In this document: positions 57,634 through 64,000 of the stretch, piece by piece
Numbering within the stretch: position 1 is the stretch's first letter
How the letters are laid out: each line of letters starts with the position of its first letter
DNA from: Campanula takesimana
Lineage: Eukaryota; Streptophyta; Magnoliopsida; Asterales; Campanulaceae
DNA: 64,000 nucleotides
Direction: 5' to 3'
Assembly: GCA_026119855.1 (NCBI GenBank)
Contig: JAOWBW010001307.1
Coordinates: 290,948 to 354,947 of the forward strand
Translations under genes and position numbers: made by a program
The notes under the pieces: model-generated
Databases searched by the model: none
What the model was told of the DNA's origin: nothing
The model's input: the letters and a program-made list of their open reading frames with translations, nothing else

Positions 57634-60421
57634 TGTGAGAGCCCGCGCCCGAGATGATCGGATCACCGCGAAATGACCCGCCCGTGAAAGCGGTTCGCGC
57701 CCGTCTCGTGCTGATGCGCTTTTGGAAATGCGCTCGTTTCTCACAAATGGTTTTCTCTTGATGCTGTTTTTGATTGCAAGAGTCGCCACCTCATTTTATT
57801 TTAGGGAAAATGAAGATAAAACTTTTTCAGAGAAAGTGGGTTCGGGGTCTAAGTTACGAGATGAGAAGGGGTTAGGCACTCTTCTCGCCCATGATGGTCT
57901 CTATATGCATGCCACGTAAGTTCTTTTTATTCCTTTTGCCTTGGTTTTATGCCCTAACAAATGGTGATTTAATAAATGGGGAGTCTTCCTATTCTAGGAA
58001 GGTTTGTTTTTAATTCACAAATGAGAGTCGGTTTGAGTGGACTCACACTTGGTTTTGAAAATGGTTTTAATCATTTATGTACATCAAATTAAACACATAA
58101 AGGGGTGGGGGATTAATATTTACATTTTGTACAAAAAAGGGAAACAATTCCCAAATGAATAAATGTCCAAAACTCCGCCCCAAGCATTTTCAGGGACTGC
58201 TGCTCACTCTTCTTTGTGTACCTGTTCTTGTACTCATCTAATCTGTAAAGTAAGGTCAAGAAAACTTCTAACACATTAAAAATCTACCCTGATTTTTCCT
58301 TTTATTTTAGGGGCATGTTATGGTGTCCAAACAAAGCATGCAAGGCAATTCTTTTCACAGCCCAGTCTGACAGAATTTCATACATCCCTAAAGTATCCAC
58401 TTTTTTCATCATGAAAAAAAAGGAATCAGGGAAAACACAAAACATGAAAGTTGTTCCTAACATGTTAAAGTTATAATATGGAGAGTTTAAAGTCCAGAAA
58501 ACAAGTTTAGGTCACCCAAATAACTTCTGACATTTTCATGTCCAAACAAGAACATGCTGATTCTGAGAACAGAGATCTTAAAAAAAAATAGAAAGAACCT
58601 CTTCCACTGAGGCTAAAAATATGATATTTACATGTTATTCTTCCTTGTTCTGTGTAAAACAGGTTATATGTTTTGGTCTAAGACCAAAACCCAGGTTTTA
58701 TAGGAGTAAAAATAGCAACAAGGAAGTAAGGTACCATATGGACAGATTATTGGCATCTCACTCATGTCATGAAAACACCTATCAAAACTAACTCAAATGA
58801 AAAGCTATGAACATGAAACTTTGTACATGCATATATATACATGTTAACAACATGAAACAACAACCATCCAAGCATTTAGATATGGTTTCATGATGTTCTA
58901 TGCTAAGATAAAACAAAGCATGGCAGATTCAAGGTTTATAAGATAAAACAAGTTTGTTCTTTGGAAAACTTCTTGAATCCACCACAAACAAAGATATGAC
59001 ACTCATACATACATGATATATATACACAAGATCAAAAGCTTAGCATGATCAAGAGCTCAAAACATCATTATATATCATCATTTAATAAGAAGAACAACAA
59101 GAGTAACAATATTGTATTATTAAATATAAAATGGAGGTTTAGCCTAACAAGGTGGCTAAACCCTCAAGAAATTACATAAACATTACATCTTACCCTTTTA
59201 GATGATTACAAGGGGGAAATGATGCCTAGGTTGTGCTCCCTTTGCTTCCAAGGGAAGACTTTTTTGGTTGTTTTCTCAAGGTTTTGGCCTTGTGTTGAAA
59301 GAGTTTGAGTTTGTGTGTTAGTGTTTGTGTGGTGGTTTTAGGTGGTGTGGCGGTGGTGATATGGTGGTGTGGTGGTGGTGTTGCTTGGAGAGAGCAAGGG
59401 AAGGTGGTGGATGAGTTGTGTGTATTTCTCTATTTTTGGTCAAGTTTTTGTCACACTTTGTGAAATGGATGAGAGGGGTGTATATAGGAGGAGGGAGGTT
59501 GTAAATTGGTTGTAAATTGGAGGGGGGAGGTTGTAAATTGGTGGATTATCATCTATCCTTCTTGACTAAGGCTTAAAGTCATCTTCCTTATCTCTGTTCC
59601 GGCTTCCCGCTCCGCAACTTCTCCATTGTGCGCTGTCTCCGGTGTCCCGGTTGTCCACGAGTCCAACATGAAAGTTGCTCGGAATATTTTTCTGGTCAGG
59701 CCGGTATATCTGAAATATTTTTATGAGCAAGGAACGACAATAATATATTTTTTCCTCTTCTTGACCAATTGATAAGATATTTTGAGATATTTTCCAATTT
59801 GGATAACCATCTTCCGGCTCGGCTTCTTTCCGCTCCGTAATGCTCCGTTGTGCGCGCCTCCGGTGTCCCGGTTGTCCGCGAGTCCAACATGAAAGTTGCT
59901 CGAAATATTTTTCTGGTCAGGCGGTATATCTGAAATATTTTTATGAGCAAGGAACGACATAATATATTTTTTGCTCTTCTTGACCAGTTGATAAGATATT
60001 TTGAGATATTTTCCAATTTTGATAACCATCTTTCCAGCTCCGTCGTGCGCGCTCGGTGTCCCGGTTGTCCGCGGGCCCAACATGAAAGTTGCTTGGAATA
60101 ATTTTGTGGTCACGCCGGTATATCTTAAATATGTCAATTAGCAAGGAAGGTAATAATATATTTTTAATGCACAGAATGGATAACAGCGAGCAGTTCGGGG
60201 GGTTGCGGGCCCCGTTTCCGGTCCCGCACCTCGAAAAACGAAAATTTTGTCTGTTTGCTCGTTTTTTCGCTCTGATCATGAATTTGAAGTCCGTTTATCC
60301 ATTCGTTGCACCGATATGGCTCACGGCAGTCCCGCACAGCCAATCGAGGGTTTTAGGTCAATTTTCGGGTTTAGAACGATTCAAGGTGGGTTTTTAGGGG
60401 TGCGAGATCAGGGTATCTACA
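57634..60421 (-). repeat. 3' LTR of Tat-gamma
   Basis: Plus-strand ends are TGTGAGAGCCC and AGGGTATCTACA. The left 300 bases share the GAGTCGCCACC ... TTCGGGGTCTAAGTTACGAG layout with the Tat-alpha LTR (there GAGTCGCCACCC ... TTCGGGGGTTAGGTTACGAA), so this block is conserved between families. It contains a GGTGGTG-rich stretch near 59340 and a threefold tandem repeat near its right end. The left boundary rests on TG...CA ends and the change of sequence, without a partner LTR. Confidence 0.75.
59600..60160. repeat. Three tandem copies of a roughly 200-base block in the Tat-gamma LTR
   Basis: The word GGTGTCCCGGTTGTCC starts at 59641, 59862 and 60055 (221 and 193 apart). It is followed each time by CCAACATGAAAGTTGC, GGTATATCT and GAGCAAGGAA-like sequence. 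Copies differ by substitutions and small indels; the third is shorter. Confidence 0.92.
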
Positions 60422-60522
60422 GAGCCCCTCGTTGAATCTCCTGGTTAAAGGGGATTCTACGATTCACTAAGAGACACCCGATCTCGTCTAGGGTGTAACG
60501 GCTGGGTCCAAGGTAGGACTTC

Positions 60523-60556
60523 CTACGTATCTCTTTCGAGAATCAAGCCTCCGTAG
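60523..60556 (-). ncRNA. CTACG hairpin motif, copy 2
   Basis: Outer stem CTACG/CGTAG; inner stem TCTC (60530-60533) with GAGA (60538-60541). The loop on the sense (minus) strand is GAAA, a GNRA tetraloop. TTGAT precedes the inner stem on the sense strand. Confidence 0.6.
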
Positions 60557-60614
60557 TTCTAACTCAAACTATAATCAAACACAGAAAATGGTCGGTTCCG
60601 GTTTCCCGGTTTAC

Positions 60615-60650
60615 CTACGTATCTCTCTCGAGAATCAGAGCAAACGTTAG
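60615..60650 (-). ncRNA. CTACG hairpin motif, copy 3
   Basis: Outer stem CTACG with CGTTAG (one extra base). Inner stem TCTC (60622-60625) with GAGA (60630-60633). Sense-strand loop GAGA, also GNRA. Confidence 0.55.
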
Positions 60651-60774
60651 TTCAGGTTTATTAAAATTTAAAGCAGGGGGTAGCATTGAGATGCGATATC
60701 TCTTTGCTGGGGATGGGGGTTGGCATTGAGACATGGTTATGAGAATGGGCGACTGAGCTCACCAAGGTAAGCTG

Positions 60775-60810
60775 CTACGTATCCCTTGCGGGAATCAAAT
60801 CGCGGCGTAG
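60775..60810 (-). ncRNA. CTACG hairpin motif, copy 4
   Basis: Outer stem CTACG/CGTAG; inner stem TCCC (60782-60785) with GGGA (60790-60793). Sense-strand loop GCAA, GNRA. TTTGAT precedes the inner stem. Confidence 0.6.
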
Positions 60811-61050
60811 TTCTGGGGAGGTACAACTCGGGCCCCCGAGATGACCAAGGTGGAATAACATAACTTCAACGGGGAACGTACGAAGTTGCGCAGTTCGGGG
60901 GAGGTAATCTCGGGTGCCCGAGAAGACCAGGGTGGAACAACATAGCATTGCTGGAGAGTTGCATTGAGAAGCGAAGTCTCTTTGCTGGGGGGTTGGTATT
61001 TGAACAACAAAATTGCGAGAATGGTGACTGAGTCCAACGTTGTGAACTGC

Positions 61051-61087
61051 CTACGTATCCCGCCGTGGGAATCAAGTCGATTCGTAG
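61051..61087 (-). ncRNA. CTACG hairpin motif, copy 5
   Basis: Outer stem CTACG/CGTAG; inner stem TCCC (61058-61061) with GGGA (61067-61070) and a five-base loop. CTTGAT precedes the inner stem on the sense strand. Confidence 0.58.
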
Positions 61088-61430
61088 TTCTGATTAGAAC
61101 CGACTCGAACAATTAAGAGAAGGTTTAAGACCAACACGACTCAAGGGTTGACGCAAGGTACAATCCGAGTAAAGGGTGCATTGAGATTGATCTCTCTTTG
61201 CAAAGGGATGGAAATCATGAAGGGAGAACGTACGACGCTGCGCAGTTCGGGGAGGTAATCTCGGGCGCCGGAGAAGACCAAGCTGGAACAACATATCTTT
61301 TCAAAAGGGGGACCTACTACGTTGCGCAGTTCGGGGGAAGTAATCCCGATCTTTCAAGAAAATGAGGGCAATAAACAACTGAAGCCATTTATGTACCACA
61401 AACTAAAATCAAGGATACGCTGCATTCTGC

Positions 61431-61981
61431 GCCATCCAGATTCTTCTGCCTTTGTTTTTGCTGTGTGATGAGATTTTGTACTTTTTTAAGCGAGAGACCA
61501 CCGCTTTGTGTGATCCACTGGTGCTGTTTTAACCCCGACTGATTCTTTTTTGCTATTGGGAGGGATAACAGGATCGGCTTCGTCCGTTGATCTACAAGTT
61601 AGCTTTGCATGCAGTGGCAGATGTGATTCACACAGATAAAAATTGGATTATTCTGACCGAACACAATCTTCTTTTATTCTGAAATTCCGGATACTCTTTT
61701 TTTTTTTTTTTTTTTTTTAAATGACACCGACTCGCGATTAATGACAACACTGAATCAAGCCCGGATTTCAGAGGGCGGCTGCGGTTATATTCATGATAAA
61801 GGGGACAAGGTTCAATGCCTAGGGACGAGGACAAGGAAAATGTCAGTTTTCTAAGAGCCGCCGGCGGACGACTGACACCTTCTGCTGGGTTTTTGACTTT
61901 TCGAACCTTGATTTTGGCTAGGGGGGATGGGGAGACAACCCCTTTTGGAATACTGATGATTTAGGCCGAGTTTTTTGGAGG
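61431..61981. other. Spacer upstream of the Tat-gamma antisense gene
   Basis: Noncoding, with a run of 22 T near 61699-61720 and GC-rich GCCGCCGGCGG (near 61857). No gene was recognised. It ends in the TATA box of the antisense gene. Confidence 0.6.
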
Positions 61982-61989
61982 TATAAAAG
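61982..61989 (+). promoter_or_regulatory. TATA box of the Tat-gamma antisense gene
   Basis: TATAAAAG, 92 bases upstream of the ATG at 62074, in a GGAGG-rich context and followed by a pyrimidine-rich leader (ACTTCTCTTCTTTCCTGC). It has the look of a complete pol II core promoter on the plus strand, opposite to the retroelement. Confidence 0.65.
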
Positions 61990-62073
61990 GGGAGGGGGAG
62001 CTCTTCTTATTTCTCACACCAACCAACTTCTCTTCTTTCCTGCTTTGCATCCTTTAGCCATTTCCCTTCTAAA

Positions 62074-63329
62074 ATGGCTAATCTTGGCCAAACCCTGGTT
62101 AACATCGAAGAATACCGGGTAGGACTCGACTGCTGGGTGAATTCATACAAAATAATGTACGAGCGGTGCTAGAAGAAAACTATCATTTCAAGTTGCTCTT
62201 ACTCTGAGGAAGCTTCCCATTCAGTGGGAGATGATCCACGGTGATTCTGTTCTCTGGTCAACCCGGACCCACTTATTCAATTTCAATCAAGACGAACTGT
62301 GTCCCACCTTTGAGGAATTCTGCGCCATTACAGGCAATACCATCCGCGGTGGCTCATTGAAACTTCGGCTTTGATATTGACTTCTCAAGGGTTCTCCTTC
62401 ATGGGACCCACCTTGACATTACTTGCTTCCCGAACTCTTTGGCGAGGCTGACCCTCATAACCCGGTGTACTCCGACGTAGGGACTTTGCCTTGGTTATGT
62501 GCCTATTTGCAGAGATGTTTTTCGTTTCTTACGATGGCTTCATCGACTCAAGGATGGTGGACATCGTTGATTCTTACAAGCGTGGTGCCGGCAACGTGAT
62601 GACTGTCCTCTTGGCTGAGACTTTGCATGGGCTGGATGGCTACTATCCCAGAGGTGATGCTTTCATGTCGGGCAAGCCCCATTCTATTGCAGATCTGGCT
62701 TCAGGAGCATCTCAAGATCATTCGGACGGTGTCGAATCCAGACTATACCCCTTCTATGCTTCCAAGGCGAGTTTATACAGGCAAAACTGCACTACCGTCA
62801 AGGAGTGGGTTGGACACTTTGGCGGATCACATCGGCAGACATCACGTGGGTGCCTCCGAATTGGGGTTTGAGCAGGTATCTCATTACGAGTGCGGGTCAT
62901 TCCTTCATCTGGCAGCTGGGCTTCGCTCCACCACTTTCTACTTGGGCCAACGGGTGGCTCGCCAGTTCGGACAAGTCCATGGGATCCCCTTTTTGACCTT
63001 CCCATCACAGATAATTTTTCCGGTGAGTACCAACATATGCAACTTGATCAAAGAGGTTTGGTATCAGAATGGTGCACACATCGGTCGAGGCAGGCGCCGG
63101 GGTGAAGGGGACACATTTTATGAACCCACTTTGGAATATCTTGAGTGGTTGGGCCCTCAAATTGCTGAAGAAACCGCTACCATTGCAGCTTTGGTACTGG
63201 AGCTCGTAGGTCCAGAAATTCTGTCTGGGGATTACTATTCCCAGATAACAGGGCTGACAGTTCCCAGAATCAGATTGGCGGGAGTCAACCACGCAGCGGT
63301 CATCGATACGGACGCCGTAGAAAAATGAT
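62074..63329 (+). pseudogene. Antisense ORF of Tat-gamma, DUF7745-like, frameshifted
   Basis: It starts MANLGQTLVNIEEYRVGLDC and is soon interrupted by TAG (near 62167). In other frames it continues as LRKLPIQWEMIHGDSVLWST, FNFNQDELCPTFEEFCAITG, then VLLAETLHGLDGYYPRGDAF, a shift near 62690 (LLQIWLQEHLKIIRTV) and YECGSFLHLAAGLRSTTFYL followed by VARQFGQVHGIP. The pattern FGxxELCPTxEEF ... LLQIWLxEHL ... FYxxxRVARQFGQxxxIP resembles the plant retroelement domain DUF7745, the type also found in extra ORFs of Ogre-like elements (memory, not searched). At least three shifts or stops break it. The final frame ends VIDTDAVEK at 63327. Function unknown. Confidence 0.6.
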
Positions 63330-63729
63330 CGGGGCTCAACTTCAAGGAACACCCAGCCTGATGCAACGAACTCTGAGAATCGAAGGGGAGAAAGCTCGAC
63401 GGGTCCTTATCCGAACGTGTTCGATCGTCTCAGTCCCTGAATAATTTCAGTTATTTTCGCTTAATCCTTGGTTGCCACGCCAAGATGATGTGTTTTTTAT
63501 TTCAAAGTTTGTTGTGTTTGTTTTTTCCTTTGAATGTAATGTTTGCAAGTTCAACATGGGGAATAAAAATCTTTCTTTACTTTTAATGACCGGACCCGAA
63601 GGTTGCCTACGTTCCTCTTTAGAGGCTCAGGTCAACGTAGTTCGACACAGTTACATGAAATTTGCGCGCTCCTGTTTTTACCTAGAACTGCCCTTTCGGG
63701 TTTCACCTCTAGTGGGGCTGTCTTTTGCG

Positions 63730-63760
<31 letters not shown>
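63330..63760. other. Spacer between the convergent antisense ORF and integrase
   Basis: The plus-strand ORF ends at the left and minus-strand pol ends at the right. It holds copy 6 of the CTACG hairpin (63607-63640) and a T32 run (63731-63762). No gene was recognised; short open frames around the T-run are artefacts. Confidence 0.7.
63607..63640 (-). ncRNA. CTACG hairpin motif, copy 6
   Basis: Outer stem CTACG/CGTAG; inner stem CCTC (63614-63617) with GAGG (63622-63625); sense-strand loop TAAA. It is separated from the other copies by the antisense ORF. The linker has diverged (TGAG instead of TGAT) but the stems are kept. Confidence 0.55.
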
Positions 63761-63765
<5 letters not shown>

Positions 63766-64000
63766 GACTCGATAGGGAAACACAAATCTCTGCGTCTTCT
63801 ACGCATAATACTTCTTCAATTTGCTGAGGTTGAGGGCTGAACAAGGTCTTCTCCAAATTCAGTTTGCAGGAACACGGCTCCACCAGACTGTATCTCTTGA
63901 CAATGTAGGGGCCCAACCACGGAGACTTCCATTTCCTCGGGGGTCGACATAACTTCGGTGGCTTTTCTCGCAGCACAAGATCTCCCATTTTGATATTGCG
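63761..64000 (-). CDS. Tat-gamma integrase C-terminal end, partial
   Basis: On the minus strand the frame enters at the right edge and reads KMGDLVLREKPPKL, WKSPWLGPYIVKRYS and CKLNLEKTLFSP to a stop at about 63761. This is the SH3-like C-terminal module of Ty3/gypsy integrase (GDLVLR ... GPY.V), which helps bind DNA. The catalytic core lies outside the window. Confidence 0.75.

Larger units (their letters stand above)
60422..61430 (-). other. Tat-gamma 3' untranslated region built of hairpin modules
   Basis: No coding similarity. Three kinds of module alternate. The first is the CTACG hairpin (60523, 60615, 60775, 61051). The second is a CTCGGG-nn-CCCGAG hairpin after (G)CGCAGTTCGGGGGAGGTAA (about 60811, 60890, 61242, partly 61325). 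The third is a GCATTGAGA ... TCTCTTTGC element with GAGA/TCTC pairing (60683, 60961, 61178). The purine tract is at the left end. The modules are similar but not identical, as expected for old duplications. Confidence 0.75.
57634..64000 (-). mobile_element. Tat-gamma: Tat-lineage element, 3' part
   Basis: Read on the minus strand from the right edge: integrase tail, spacer, an antisense ORF region, structured 3' untranslated repeats, purine tract and a 2788-bp 3' LTR. The rest of pol, gag and the 5' LTR lie beyond the window. It inserted into the Tat-beta 3' region at 57634; the left flanking bases are CCTAT. Purine tract GAGGGGCTC and LTR start TGTAGATACC are shared with Tat-alpha and beta, so these three families are related. 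Confidence 0.82.

Noticed and set aside
62074..63329. Host gene with TATA box and leader
   Set aside because: Similarity is to a retroelement-associated domain, it is frameshifted, and it sits between Tat integrase and a Tat 3' LTR.
63472..63840. Plus-strand open frame with a Phe run
   Set aside because: The Phe run is the T32 tract and the end overlaps the integrase frame on the other strand.

Overview
This window is heterochromatic DNA from a flowering plant, probably a eudicot. It contains almost nothing except nested transposable elements: Ty3/gypsy chromoviruses (Tekay-like, CRM-like), at least four Tat-lineage Ty3/gypsy families, Ty1/copia elements (Sirevirus, Tork/Angela-like, Ale-like), a LINE relic and several small DNA transposons. 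I found no convincing single-copy host gene, tRNA, rRNA or CRISPR array. A run of exactly 100 Ns (16326-16425) marks an assembly gap. Lineage names rest on recognising domains by eye, not on a search.

Layout. 1-3552: 3' end of a plus-strand Tekay-like chromovirus (integrase, chromodomain, 2157-bp LTR) that landed in a minus-strand LINE relic (3553-7860). The LINE was also hit by a Sirevirus solo LTR (3838-5179, target duplication GGTTT) and a hAT-like MITE (5431-6102, 8-bp duplication). 7861-9750: unassigned LTR-like DNA with degenerate short tandem repeats. 9756-16325: 3' half of a minus-strand Sirevirus with a spliced env-like gene. 16426-31481: LTR fragment, then a minus-strand Tat element (Tat-alpha) split by a complete copia element (18758-26302, duplication GGATT). 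31482-33813: CRM-like chromovirus 3' part into which Tat-alpha inserted. 33814-38341: AT-rich DNA with a Stowaway MITE, a 300-bp TTA microsatellite, a fold-back-like element, a MULE-type MITE and an Ale-like copia tail. 38342-51107: a complete 12.8-kb Tat element (Tat-delta, duplication GCCAC) with gag-pol on the minus strand and two antisense ORFs on the plus strand. 51494-64000: nested Tat pieces: a Tat-alpha LTR, two inverted LTRs of a third family (Tat-beta), and the 3' part of a fourth (Tat-gamma) with structured 3'UTR repeats, an antisense ORF and the integrase tail at the right edge.

How the parts work together. In each LTR element, gag makes the particle; protease, reverse transcriptase, RNase H and integrase copy and insert the DNA; the LTRs, PBS and PPT provide promoter and priming sites. 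Tat elements carry a second RNase H domain and here also antisense genes with their own TATA boxes and short introns. Every element seen has nonsense mutations, frameshifts or deletions, so none looks autonomous, although two complete copies have LTR pairs only about 2.5-3% diverged (counted by eye).

The most unusual signals are (1) a hairpin motif repeated six times in Tat-beta/gamma 3' regions, with compensatory stem changes and GNRA-type loops on the element's sense strand, and (2) paired GC-rich palindromic words, different in each family but often exactly 22-23 nt apart, found in the LTRs and leaders of unrelated Ty3 and copia families.
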